DNA of 64,000 bases, from assembly GCF_016446285.1 (NCBI RefSeq), contig NZ_CP054140.1, positions 725,501 to 789,500 of the forward strand. The letters run 5' to 3'. The notes below the pieces were generated by a model that was not told the DNA's origin, searched no databases, and saw nothing but the letters and a program-made list of their open reading frames with translations. Origin of the DNA: Desulfobulbus oligotrophicus (GTDB taxonomy: Bacteria > Desulfobacterota > Desulfobulbia > Desulfobulbales > Desulfobulbaceae). Shown here piece after piece: positions 35,454 through 44,064 of this stretch (positions are counted from its first letter, which is position 1; the number at the start of each line of letters is the position of its first letter). The translations under genes and the position numbers were made by a program.

Positions 35454-36047
35454 TTAAAGCACGCTCACCACACCGGTGGCCATGTCGTAATAGGTGGCAA
35501 CCACGAACACTTTGCCGGCAGCCACCATATCGGCGATAACCGGCTCTGACTCGGCAATTTTTTTAGCCGTGGTCCGGGCCAGCTCTTTAGAGGCATTGTC
35601 ACACCAGTTGCCCTCAAGCCCCATGGTATGTTTTAAGGCAGTAGCAAGCGGCGGAATCAGGGTGGCCATGTGACCATAGGCCTTGGCACCCCTGGAGGCC
35701 GCATTGATGGCCCCACACGAGGAGTGCCCCATTACCATCACCAGAGGGGTGTGAAGATGCGCCACAGCATACTCAATGCTGCCGAGCATGTGATCACTGA
35801 TCACACCGCCCCCCACCCGGAGAACGAACAGGTCCCCCAGCCCCTGATCAAAGATATCCACCGGCGGCACACGGCTGTCCCCGCAGGTCAGAATCGCGGC
35901 AATCGGCTCCTGGCCATCAAGCAGTTTTTTGCGTGACTCGTTGCAATGATTCGGGTGTTCAAGCTGTCCCCTGACAAAGCGCTGGTTGCCGGTCAGCAGA
36001 ACTTCAAGCGCCTCTCGCCCGGACAACCGTGGTTTTGTTACAGTCAT
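35454..36047 (-). CDS. Beta-class carbonic anhydrase
   Basis: 197-residue zinc enzyme interconverting CO2 and bicarbonate. The zinc ligands are visible: Cys in AAILTCGDSRVPP (with the Asp-Arg dyad) and His...Cys in VMGHSSCGAINAA. It is a typical short beta-type enzyme. AAAGGAG precedes the ATG. There is no signal peptide, so it is cytosolic, probably supplying bicarbonate for carboxylations or balancing CO2 from oxidation. It is monocistronic and divergent from the TetR gene. Confidence 0.92.
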   Translation of the reverse strand: MTVTKPRLSGREALEVLLTGNQRFVRGQLEHPNHCNESRKKLLDGQEPIAAILTCGDSRVPPVDIFDQGLGDLFVLRVGGGVISDHMLGSIEYAVAHLHTPLVMVMGHSSCGAINAASRGAKAYGHMATLIPPLATALKHTMGLEGNWCDNASKELARTTAKKIAESEPVIADMVAAGKVFVVATYYDMATGVVSVL

Positions 36048-36254
36048 GGCGTGCTCCTTTATAATTGGAGTGTTTCATTGTGGAACAGGATGGACCACAC
36101 CGACGCTTTTGCCGACGCCGCCCCCCTACGGAAAATTGGGGCTTTTTATCAGCATCAATGTGTTTCTGCAAGAAAATAACAAGAAGCATACAGAAAAAAA
36201 ATCCCGAGCCACACTGTTCACGACCAGATTTTTTAAGGCAGTACGAACAGCACA

Positions 36255-36274
36255 GTGTCGTATTATTGCGACAC
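36255..36274. repeat. Inverted repeat GTGTCG-N8-CGACAC
   Basis: A perfect 6-bp inverted repeat with an 8-base spacer in the divergent region between carbonic anhydrase and tetR. It could be an operator for a dimeric regulator. There is no T-tract, and nothing else in the 36048-36375 stretch is recognised. Confidence 0.35.
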
Positions 36275-36375
36275 ATGATAACCAAATTGTCTGCTTTTGG
36301 TTCAACATGTTCCTCGAGTGGTAAAACCTGCGTTGAAAACGCCTCAACGATTTTTCCGACCCCACTGATTTTATC

Positions 36376-36404
36376 TTGACGGTTGGTCAAAATGTATTTA
36401 ATAA
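36376..36404 (+). promoter_or_regulatory. Sigma-70 promoter of the tetR-sulP operon
   Basis: TTGACG (36376-36381), a 17-base spacer and TAATAA (36399-36404) form a good promoter. The palindromic operator at 36418-36433 lies just at the expected transcription start. Confidence 0.6.
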
Positions 36405-36417
36405 TCGATTTAAAACT

Positions 36418-36433
36418 GACTGAGTACTCAGTC
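36418..36433. promoter_or_regulatory. TetR-type operator (16-bp perfect palindrome)
   Basis: GACTGAGTACTCAGTC is a perfect palindrome 14 bases downstream of the -10 element and about 20-50 bases before the tetR start. This is the normal form and place of a TetR-family autoregulatory operator. Confidence 0.75.
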
Positions 36434-36464
36434 GAAATCCAATTTACATACCGTGCCGTTGTCC

Positions 36465-37070
36465 ATGCAAAAAAAAGACATGAAAAAAAAAGAACTGATT
36501 CTCCAGGCGGCAACCTATCTCTTTGCCCGCAAAGGATACAGCGATACTGCCATGCACGAACTGTCGAAGATGACCGGTACCGCAGAGGGAACGATCTTCT
36601 ATCATTTCAAAAATAAACAGGGAATTTTCCTGGCGATCCTTGAGGATCTCAAAGAGACGATCCTGCCGGAATTTGAACAGTATCGAAAGGTGGAATCAGA
36701 AAAAACCGGGCTGGACATGGTTATGGAAACGATCTCTTTCTATCTGTACATGGCGAAAAACCGGGAAGATCTGTTTGCCATTCTTCACCAGCGACATCCC
36801 TACGAGCTGGCAGTCAGCAATGCCGAGTGCCGCGACATTCTTGAGGCCATCTACAACTGCTTTGTCGACATCTTCGAGTCCGCCATTGTTGCCGGACAAG
36901 CCGATGGGTCCATTCACCCTGCCATTGTCGCCCGTAAGTCAGCCCTGATCGTTTTCGGCATGGTGGACAGCATGGTTCGATTTCGCATGAACAACCTCTA
37001 TGATGTCGAAGCGCTGTACAGTGAACTGACCGAATCCTGTCGTCGGATGCTGAAAAGTGAACACTGTTGA
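36465..37070 (+). CDS. TetR/AcrR-family transcriptional regulator
   Basis: About 201-residue repressor. The N-terminal helix-turn-helix is clear: KKELILQAATYLFARKGYSD, then LSKMTGTAEGTIFYHFKNKQ. The C-terminal two thirds are helical with no further motif, forming the ligand and dimer domain. Starts at 36453, 36465 and 36480 are all possible; 36465 is a compromise. It probably represses its own operon through the palindrome at 36418 and so controls the SulP transporter 59 bases downstream. The inducer is unknown. Confidence 0.88.
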   Translation: MQKKDMKKKELILQAATYLFARKGYSDTAMHELSKMTGTAEGTIFYHFKNKQGIFLAILEDLKETILPEFEQYRKVESEKTGLDMVMETISFYLYMAKNREDLFAILHQRHPYELAVSNAECRDILEAIYNCFVDIFESAIVAGQADGSIHPAIVARKSALIVFGMVDSMVRFRMNNLYDVEALYSELTESCRRMLKSEHC

Positions 37071-37129
37071 TGTGGTAAAAATACCGTCACTCATAGACCT
37101 ATAGAACGATCCGAGGTGAAACGAACAGT

Positions 37130-39304
37130 ATGATAAAGCGAATTTTTCCTTTCCTTGACTGGTTCTCCGGCTACAATTTGCCTTTTTTGAAGGCAGACGC
37201 GGTTGCCGGACTGACCGTTGCCCTGGTCCTGATTCCTCAGTCCATGGCCTATGCCCAGCTGGCCGGGATGCCGGCCTATTACGGTCTCTATGCCGCCTTC
37301 CTGCCACCGATGATCGCCGCCCTCTTCGGATCGAGCCGACAACTTTCCACCGGGCCGGTGGCGGTGGTTTCGCTGATGACCGCAGCTTCACTCGAACCTC
37401 TGGCCACTGCCGGCAGTGAAAGCTTCATCGCCTATGCCATTCTCCTGTCCCTGCTGGTCGGCCTGTTTCAACTAAGCCTGGGGATTCTCCGGCTGGGACT
37501 GGTGGTCAACTTCCTCTCCCACCCGGTGGTGAACGGTTTTACCAATGCCGCCGCCATCATCATTGCCACCTCACAGGTGTCAAAGATGTTCGGCGTCAAT
37601 GTGGACAGTGCAGAACATCATTATGAAACGATCATCAAGGTCGTCCAATCGGCTCTCCACTATACCCACTGGCCCACGTTGCTGATCGGTCTGCTGGCGC
37701 TGGTCATCATGGTTGTTCTGAAGCGTATCGCTCCAAAGGTGCCAAACGTGCTGGTGGCGGTGGTTGTCACAACGCTCCTCTCCTGGTTGATCGGCTTTGA
37801 ACACAATGCCGGCAGCAGCAGCACTGCACTGCAGTCACCGGTTGCGCTGGAAAAAATACTCTCCTTTAACGAGGCCGTGGAAGGCATTGCGCCTCTGGCG
37901 GAAGAGCGGACCAAGACCAGCAGGATTCTGGAGGAGGCAAAAAAAGGCAACGATGCCATTGCCCGGCTTGATGCGGAACATGACGACCGGGTCATCCAGT
38001 CCAAGATTGAAGAACTCAAAGACAAGGCGCATCTGTACCGGGAAGAGATCCGGCTGCTGCTGTTTAAAGCTGTCCGTCAACCGGATGACACAGTGCTGTA
38101 CTATCAGGACGACCAGGTACCTGCCGGGGCCGTAACCGACGGTCGCACCTGGCGCATTCGTGTTGGCAACAAACCCATCGCTCTTGAGAAGATACCTCTG
38201 ACCGGTGGCGGTGAGGTGATCGGCACGGTACCCGGGGGCTTGCCCGCCTTAAGTGTGCCAAAGCTTGATTTCAGTGTGCTGCTGCACCTCTTTCCCTATG
38301 CCGCCATTATTTCCCTCCTGGGTTTCATGGAGGCCATCTCCATTGCCAAGGCCATTGCCAGTAAAACCGGTCAACGTATCGACCCCAACCAGGAGCTGAT
38401 CGGACAGGGACTGGCCAACATTGTCGGCGCCATTGCCAAAAGCTACCCTGCTTCCGGTTCATTCTCCCGTTCAGCAGTCAACCTCCAGGCCGGTGCAGTC
38501 ACTGGTTTTTCGAGTGTCTTCACCAGCCTCACCGTGGTTATTGCGCTGTTATTCTTCACCCCCCTGCTCTACCACCTGCCACAGTCAGTGCTGGCGGCCA
38601 TTATCATGATGGCGGTCATCGGCCTCATCAATATTTCGGGCTTTCTGCATGCCTGGAGAGCGCAGTGGTACGACGGCCTGATCTCTATCCTCTCATTTCT
38701 TTGCACGCTCTGGTTTGCGCCGCACCTTGATAAAGGCATTATGCTCGGAGTCGTGCTCTGCCTTCTGGTCTTTCTCTATAAAAATATGCGCCCGGTTATC
38801 ACCTCGCTGACCCGCGACCGCAGCCGGGTACTGGTCTGTGCCGTAACCAGGGGCCTTGAAGAGTGCAAGTATCTGTCGATTATCCGGTTTGAAGGGCCTT
38901 TGTTTTTTGCCAACGCAAGTTATCTTGAAGACAAGATCTCGGACCTGATGCTCTGTAAGACCACCCTGCGTCACATCTTAATCGTTGCCAACGGCATCAA
39001 TGACATTGACGCCTCCGGTGAAGAGACATTATCCTTGCTCGTCGGAAGACTCCGCAGTGCCGGCATTGATGTCTCGTTCAGCGGCATCAACGACACTGTC
39101 ATGAAGGTGTTGATCCGCACGCATCTGTTCAACAAAATCGGTGCCGACCATATCCACCCGACCATGGAAGAGGCCCTGCTCGTCATCCATCCGAACGTCC
39201 ATACCAGAGAGGAGATAGCACGCTGCCCCCTGGGCAACCATCCTCAACCCGAGATCATTCACCCCTTAGGAGAGAGTTCCCATGTCTGTGATAACTGTAT
39301 TTAA
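37130..39304 (+). CDS. SulP-family anion transporter with STAS domain and large internal insertion
   Basis: 724-residue membrane protein. The N-terminal part has the SulP signature (AVAGLTVALVLIPQSMAYAQLAGMPAYYGLY), and the C-terminal part (about 580-690) is a STAS domain with VANGINDIDASGEETLSLL. Between helix groups, at about 235-365, lies a hydrophilic, probably coiled-coil insertion (EERTKTSRILEEAKKGNDAI, SKIEELKDKAHLYREEIRLL) that ordinary SulP carriers lack. Family members take up sulfate or bicarbonate. Its end overlaps the start of the kinase-like/receiver fusion by 23 bases, and a sensor kinase and further receivers follow, so it may be part of a transport-linked signalling operon. 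Beta-carbonic anhydrase is encoded nearby, which fits bicarbonate as well as sulfate. Confidence 0.87.
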   Translation: MIKRIFPFLDWFSGYNLPFLKADAVAGLTVALVLIPQSMAYAQLAGMPAYYGLYAAFLPPMIAALFGSSRQLSTGPVAVVSLMTAASLEPLATAGSESFIAYAILLSLLVGLFQLSLGILRLGLVVNFLSHPVVNGFTNAAAIIIATSQVSKMFGVNVDSAEHHYETIIKVVQSALHYTHWPTLLIGLLALVIMVVLKRIAPKVPNVLVAVVVTTLLSWLIGFEHNAGSSSTALQSPVALEKILSFNEAVEGIAPLAEERTKTSRILEEAKKGNDAIARLDAEHDDRVIQSKIEELKDKAHLYREEIRLLLFKAVRQPDDTVLYYQDDQVPAGAVTDGRTWRIRVGNKPIALEKIPLTGGGEVIGTVPGGLPALSVPKLDFSVLLHLFPYAAIISLLGFMEAISIAKAIASKTGQRIDPNQELIGQGLANIVGAIAKSYPASGSFSRSAVNLQAGAVTGFSSVFTSLTVVIALLFFTPLLYHLPQSVLAAIIMMAVIGLINISGFLHAWRAQWYDGLISILSFLCTLWFAPHLDKGIMLGVVLCLLVFLYKNMRPVITSLTRDRSRVLVCAVTRGLEECKYLSIIRFEGPLFFANASYLEDKISDLMLCKTTLRHILIVANGINDIDASGEETLSLLVGRLRSAGIDVSFSGINDTVMKVLIRTHLFNKIGADHIHPTMEEALLVIHPNVHTREEIARCPLGNHPQPEIIHPLGESSHVCDNCI

Positions 39305-40508
39305 TGCGTTGTACTGTAATGAAGAGCTGATCGTACCGCAGCTGGTGAAAAAGACCGGGTATCGGCTGGTGGAAGATGCCGAGATTGTGGATCAGGCCTG
39401 TACGTTGTCAGGCCTTTCTGCGGATCGGATCAGCCGGGCTTTCACGGCCAAGACGTCGCTCTTCAACCCCTTCACCCATGAAAAAGAACGGTCCATCGCC
39501 TATCTGCGCCTGGCGGTGGCCGACATCCTCTCCCAGGGCAACCTGGTGGTCCACGGTTTCTGTGCCCACTTTATTCCACCACCTGTGACCCATGTTCTGC
39601 GTCTCTGTCTGGTGGCGGACATGTCGTATCGGTTGCAGCAGGCCGGGCGTCTCTCTTCCCCGGAAAAGGATGTCCTTAAAGTTATCCATAAAAACGATGA
39701 AGATAAGAGTGCCTGGACCCAGCAGCTGCTGGGCAATGCCGATCCCTGGGATTCAGCACTGTACGATATCGTCATTCCCACCGACAAGATCGGTGCGGAA
39801 GAAAGCGTGCATCTGATCATCCGTAATCTCAACACCGATGTGCTTGTGCCGACCGCGGCATCGCTGGCCGCACTGGACGACTTCCGTCTCCTAGCCACTG
39901 TCCAGGTTGCACTGACCCGGGAAGGACACGACGTCAGCGTTGCTGTTCAAAGTGGTGCGGTGACGCTGACCATTGAAAAGAATGTGCTCATGCTCAGTCG
40001 GCTTGAGCAGGAATTGAAAGAGATTGTCGAAAATATCGAAGGCGTGAAAACCGTCACCACCGAAGTCGGTAAAGACTTTCATCAGGCTGATATCTATCGC
40101 AAACTCGATTTCCAGGCCCCTTCCCGGGTGCTTCTTGTGGACGATGAACGCGAATTTGTCCAGACCCTTTCTGAACGGCTGCTGCTTCGCGATCTGGGCT
40201 CAGCCATTGCCTATGACGGTGAGTCGGCGCTTGAGATGGTTCGTGAAGACGAACCTGAAGTCATGATTCTCGACCTGAAGATGCCCGGCATTGACGGCAT
40301 AGAGGTACTGAAACAGGTCAAGGCGACCCAGCCGGAAATTGAGGTGATCATCCTCACCGGGCACGGCAATGAAACCGACCGTGAAACCTGTATGCAACTG
40401 GGTGCGTTTGCCTATCTCCAGAAACCGGTCGATATCGACATCCTCAGTGAAACGATGAAACAGGCCAATGAAAAGATCATGCGCCGTCAACAGGGAGAGC
40501 TGAGCTGA
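39282..40508 (+). CDS. Cytidylate-kinase-like / BON-like / receiver fusion protein
   Basis: 408-residue three-part protein. Residues 1-190 match the cytidylate-kinase-like fold (VFNALYCNEELIVPQLVKKT start, with FTAKTSLFNPFTHEKE and a DILSQGNLVVHGFCAHF segment), but the usual P-loop glycine/lysine set is not intact. Residues about 200-270 look like a BON domain (VQVALTREGHDVSVAVQSGAVTL, EIVENIEGVKTVTTE). Residues about 282-405 are an intact receiver (LLVDDEREF, VMILDLKMPGIDG, ILTGHGN, QKPVD). It presumably links phosphorylation to the upstream SulP carrier or to its partner kinase. AGGAGAG precedes the ATG. Domain calls 1 and 2 are by pattern only. Confidence 0.72.
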   Translation: MSVITVFNALYCNEELIVPQLVKKTGYRLVEDAEIVDQACTLSGLSADRISRAFTAKTSLFNPFTHEKERSIAYLRLAVADILSQGNLVVHGFCAHFIPPPVTHVLRLCLVADMSYRLQQAGRLSSPEKDVLKVIHKNDEDKSAWTQQLLGNADPWDSALYDIVIPTDKIGAEESVHLIIRNLNTDVLVPTAASLAALDDFRLLATVQVALTREGHDVSVAVQSGAVTLTIEKNVLMLSRLEQELKEIVENIEGVKTVTTEVGKDFHQADIYRKLDFQAPSRVLLVDDEREFVQTLSERLLLRDLGSAIAYDGESALEMVREDEPEVMILDLKMPGIDGIEVLKQVKATQPEIEVIILTGHGNETDRETCMQLGAFAYLQKPVDIDILSETMKQANEKIMRRQQGELS

Positions 40509-40577
40509 GCACAGGCCCCATCGTGGTCATGCCGAGGACGTGCCTGCTCCGTACACACCTTAGCCCGGAGAGTCGCC

Positions 40578-42368
40578 ATGCCGCTTCTGGATCGTTTTAA
40601 GCCAAAGTTTCTCGATCATCATGATCAGAGCTCCGGCATGTACAAATCACTGTTTAACTTTCGGCTCCTGTGGAAGCAGTCCATTGCCATCACCCTGGCT
40701 GTGGTCCTGCTGCCGCTGTTCACCCTGGCCTTTGTAAACTATCGGGTCAGCACGGATGCCGTGGAGTCGGAATTACTGCTGCGCACCAGCCGCCTGGTCT
40801 CCAATGCCCGGCGGACCCTGACCGCGTATCTGCATGAACGGATCATTGCGCTGAACTTTCTGATCCTTGATACCAGCTTTGAACAGTTAAACAGCCAGAC
40901 CCGCCTGGGAGATCTGCTCAATCATCTGAAAAGCGGTCTGGGCGAGTGGCATGACCTTGGTCTTATTGATCATACCGGTATCCAGGTGAACTATGCCGGC
41001 CCGGACAACCTCAGGGGCATCGATTACAGCCGGCAGGAGTGGTACAGCAAGCTGAACTACAAAGATCAGGAAAGTTATCACGATACCATTGGCATGCGTT
41101 CGGATATCAGTGATATCTTTCTGGGGTTCAGAAAGGCGCCGCATCTGGTGGTCTCGGTTCTGCACAACAATCCTGAGGGTCAGCATTACATCCTCCGCGC
41201 CGGTCTGCAGATCGCCCCGCTCAACAACATCCTCACGCATCTGGAGGTTCGCGGTGACGGTGATGCCTTCCTCATCAACCATAAAGGAGTGATACAAACA
41301 CCTTCCCGGTATTATGGCGAAATCATGACCCGATTCCCCTTGCCGGTCCCGCCGCCCTCCGACCGTACCGAGGTCTTTGAGGGTAAAGATCACCTGGGAC
41401 GCGCCATTGTCACCGGGTACGCCTACATCACCGGCACTCCTTTCATCCTCATGGTCATCAAGCAGAAGAGCACCCTCATGGCCGGCTGGGAGGCTGCACG
41501 AACAAAGCTGCTCATCTTCCTTGCCGGTTCGGTCCTGGCCATCCTGGCCGTGGTGTTCAGCATCTGCACCTACCTGGTCAACAGTATCTACCGGGCTGAT
41601 CAAAAACGGCTGGCCTCGCTCCACCAGGTGGAATATGCCAACAAGATGGCATCCATCGGCAGGCTGTCGGCCGGTGTTGCCCATGAGATCAACAATCCGC
41701 TGGCCATTATCAATGAAAAGGCCGGGCTGATCAAAGATCTGTTCACGTTTCGTCAGGAATATGCCAACGATCACCGTCTTATCGGCCTGGTCGAGGCCAT
41801 CATTGCGGCGGTTGACCGGTGCGCGACCATCACCCGGCAGCTACTCAACTTTGCCCGCAACATCCAGGTCACCCTTCAGAAGGTTGATATCAGACAGGTG
41901 GTGGCGGACGTGCTTGCCTTTCAGAATAAGGAGGCAGGCTACCGCAACATTGAGATCAAGGTGGCGATATCCGAAGATGTCCCTGAGTTTTTCAGTGACC
42001 GCGGCAAGTTGCAACAGATATTCATCAACCTGGTGAACAACGCCTTTGCCGCCATGAAGGAGGGCGGCCGACTTGAGATCCTGTGTCGGCTCAGTGATGA
42101 CGGGTCGCACATTGTCACCAAGGTCAGTGATACCGGGTGCGGCATTCCACCGGAAAACATCAAGAAAATATTTGAGCCCTTTTTCACCACAAAAAGCGGC
42201 AGCGGCGGGACAGGGCTGGGTCTGTCCATCACCTATGGTCTGGTCAGAGAGATAGGTGGAACGATTGATATCGAAAGTACCATTGATACGGGAACAAGCT
42301 TCACCATTACTTTGCCGGTCGAGTACCCAAAACAACAAGGAGAGCACAATGCGCCTATTGCTGGTTGA
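40578..42368 (+). CDS. Membrane sensor histidine kinase
   Basis: 596-residue kinase. Membrane helices at about 35-55 and 308-332 enclose a periplasmic sensor of about 250 residues of the Cache type (YSRQEWYSKLNYKDQESYHD, DAFLINHKGVIQTPSRYYG). The cytosolic part has the phosphorylation site GVAHEINNPLAIINEKAGLI, the N box QIFINLVNNAFAAM and the G boxes DTGCGIPP and GTGLGLSITYGLV. All catalytic motifs are intact. Its stop overlaps the start of the next receiver gene by 20 bases. It is the only complete kinase in the window and the likely phosphodonor for the receivers at 39282 and 42349. Confidence 0.9.
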   Translation: MPLLDRFKPKFLDHHDQSSGMYKSLFNFRLLWKQSIAITLAVVLLPLFTLAFVNYRVSTDAVESELLLRTSRLVSNARRTLTAYLHERIIALNFLILDTSFEQLNSQTRLGDLLNHLKSGLGEWHDLGLIDHTGIQVNYAGPDNLRGIDYSRQEWYSKLNYKDQESYHDTIGMRSDISDIFLGFRKAPHLVVSVLHNNPEGQHYILRAGLQIAPLNNILTHLEVRGDGDAFLINHKGVIQTPSRYYGEIMTRFPLPVPPPSDRTEVFEGKDHLGRAIVTGYAYITGTPFILMVIKQKSTLMAGWEAARTKLLIFLAGSVLAILAVVFSICTYLVNSIYRADQKRLASLHQVEYANKMASIGRLSAGVAHEINNPLAIINEKAGLIKDLFTFRQEYANDHRLIGLVEAIIAAVDRCATITRQLLNFARNIQVTLQKVDIRQVVADVLAFQNKEAGYRNIEIKVAISEDVPEFFSDRGKLQQIFINLVNNAFAAMKEGGRLEILCRLSDDGSHIVTKVSDTGCGIPPENIKKIFEPFFTTKSGSGGTGLGLSITYGLVREIGGTIDIESTIDTGTSFTITLPVEYPKQQGEHNAPIAG

Positions 42369-42708
42369 CGACGAGGAAGAACTGGTGTCCACCCTGGCGG
42401 AACGGCTGACGATGCGAGGCATTGACGCCACCTGGGTGACGAATTATCAAGAGGCACTGGCAGCGGTCGAACGGGAGCATTTTGATCTGGCGCTCCTGGA
42501 TGTCCGCCTGCCGCAGATGAATGGGCTTGAACTCAAACGGCTGATTGCCGCCCGTCGACCGGAGATGAAGTTTATCTTTCTTACCGGCCACGGCTCGGAA
42601 GAGGATTTCGAGGCCTGCTCAGCGGAAAGCGGGCCGGAGTACTACCTGATCAAACCGGTGCAGATCGAGGTCTTAATGGCCAAGATCAACGAGCTCACCC
42701 AACCATGA
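42349..42708 (+). CDS. Single-domain response regulator
   Basis: 119-residue stand-alone receiver with LLVDDEEEL, phospho-Asp in LALLDVRLPQMNG, Thr in FLTGHGS and Lys in LIKPVQ. The start at 42349 follows AAGGAGAG; an in-frame ATG at 42256 lies inside the kinase gene. It overlaps the kinase by 20 bases, so the two are a cognate pair. A degenerate kinase-like gene follows after 12 bases. Confidence 0.86.
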   Translation: MRLLLVDDEEELVSTLAERLTMRGIDATWVTNYQEALAAVEREHFDLALLDVRLPQMNGLELKRLIAARRPEMKFIFLTGHGSEEDFEACSAESGPEYYLIKPVQIEVLMAKINELTQP

Positions 42709-42720
42709 GGAAAAATTGCC

Positions 42721-43383
42721 ATGTATGACCAGTCAGCCACTGCCGACAGCCGGGGACTCCACTTTTTCGGTGTCATGACAGCGTCCATTTCCCATGAACT
42801 GAAAAATGCCCTGGCCATTATCAATGAAAATGCCGGTCTGCTGGGCGACCTTGCTCTGCTGGCGGAGAAAGGCCGCCCCCTGGAGCCGGAAAGATTGAAG
42901 GTGCAGGCGGAAAGGATCCGGCAGCAGGTACGACGCGCCGATGATATTATCCGTCGGCTCAACCGTTTTGCCCACAGTGCCCATGAAGGCCCGACAGGTA
43001 CTGATATCTATGAGGTGCTGGAGTTTACCCTTGCCCTGGCTGCCCGTCTGGCGGCCATGAAAAGTGTCAGCCTGACCGTACAGGGCGGCCCCCCCCTGCA
43101 GCTTGAAGTGCGACTGTTCCAACTGGGAAATCTGCTGTGGCTGTATCTGCAACAGGTCTTGGCAGTGGTACCGGACGGGCCTTCCGGTGTTGTGTTTGCA
43201 GCCTCGGACGCAGGAGAAGCGGTGATGGTCAGCTTACGCTGCGACAAGGTGCCGGCAACGACGATTGTGGCGGCTGTTGAGCAGGAGGGACAGCCTCTCC
43301 TTATGACCCTGGGGGCGACTGTCCATCTTGAGACAGACACCCTGCTGCTGCGCATCCCCAAAAGATCGCAAGTGATGCGGTAA
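42721..43383 (+). CDS. Histidine kinase-like protein lacking ATP-binding motifs
   Basis: 220-residue soluble protein. Its first 90 residues form a dimerisation/phosphotransfer helix pair with a clear H box (ASISHELKNALAIINENAGLL) closely resembling that of the kinase at 40578. The second half aligns only in outline with an ATPase lid: N box, DxGxG and GxGLG motifs are all missing. It could be a phosphotransfer protein or a decoy that binds the neighbouring receiver. GAGGAAAA precedes the ATG. It is the last gene of the signalling operon. Confidence 0.7.
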   Translation: MYDQSATADSRGLHFFGVMTASISHELKNALAIINENAGLLGDLALLAEKGRPLEPERLKVQAERIRQQVRRADDIIRRLNRFAHSAHEGPTGTDIYEVLEFTLALAARLAAMKSVSLTVQGGPPLQLEVRLFQLGNLLWLYLQQVLAVVPDGPSGVVFAASDAGEAVMVSLRCDKVPATTIVAAVEQEGQPLLMTLGATVHLETDTLLLRIPKRSQVMR

Positions 43384-43511
43384 TACGCCGAACACTTTTG
43401 TTCTCTGGGGGTCAGGTGTCCGGCTTGTACGGGAAGCTGCGCATTGTGTCCACCGGCACCTGGCAGGAAGCAAGAATGTATTGCCGTAACCACTCTGTTT
43501 AAAAAACATTT

Positions 43512-44009
43512 CTACGTCAGCAGCTGCCCCCAGTCAAGTTTCGGAAAGGTCTGATGCAGCATATGGTCGTCATCCACGCAGCACTCTGTCAGCCGGCTGA
43601 AGGTCTTTCTTGCCGCAGGCAGCACCAGGTCCGGCGGACAGACTGTATCGTGCCTGCCGATCACCAGGAGCGTCGGCACCTCCAGCAATTGCTCCGGCGG
43701 CTGATACTCATCGAAGTTGAGCGCCGGTGCCAGCAGGACAAGGCGTTTACACCGCTGGGCGTGCATCCTTGCAAAACAGGCTGCCATCAGACCGCCGAAG
43801 CTCGACCCCACAAGGATGAGACGATCCTGCATGTCCCGGGTGTGGTGCTCCAGCTGATGGAGTCGCTGGTTCAGGTCACCGTCAAAGTTCCACATCCGGA
43901 CCATGGGAAAATGCGCTGTGAACCAGCGGGCCTTGGTTCCTTTGATAGAGGATTCCCTCCCATGGAGAAAGATGGGCGTGACGGATGCGTTGTTGGTCGT
44001 GACTGACAT
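43512..44009 (-). CDS. Alpha/beta hydrolase (small esterase-like)
   Basis: 165-residue single-domain hydrolase: oxyanion region PIFLHGRESS, nucleophile elbow VGSSFGGLMA, Asp in VIGRHDTVCPP and His in DDDHMLHQTF. The triad is complete. Family members of this size are esterases or thioesterases of unknown substrate. The ATG at 44009 follows AAGAGG and gives the usual N-terminus; an ATG at 44054 is an alternative. It lies 55 bases from the CDF transporter gene on the same strand and may share its transcript. Confidence 0.8.
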   Translation of the reverse strand: MSVTTNNASVTPIFLHGRESSIKGTKARWFTAHFPMVRMWNFDGDLNQRLHQLEHHTRDMQDRLILVGSSFGGLMAACFARMHAQRCKRLVLLAPALNFDEYQPPEQLLEVPTLLVIGRHDTVCPPDLVLPAARKTFSRLTECCVDDDHMLHQTFPKLDWGQLLT

Positions 44010-44064
44010 GATGCCTCTTGTGTATGGACCGGATGAGCTGCAAAAGCAACACATCTTGGGTTAA

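Noticed and set aside
40887-41774. 295-codon minus-strand open frame
   Set aside because: It is antisense to the sensor domain of the histidine kinase, which has intact kinase motifs in the plus frame.
43413-43462. Imperfect inverted repeat (CAGGTGTCCGG ... CCGGCACCTG) between convergent genes
   Set aside because: One bulge, a 29-base loop and no T-run; the position fits a terminator but the evidence is too weak to list.
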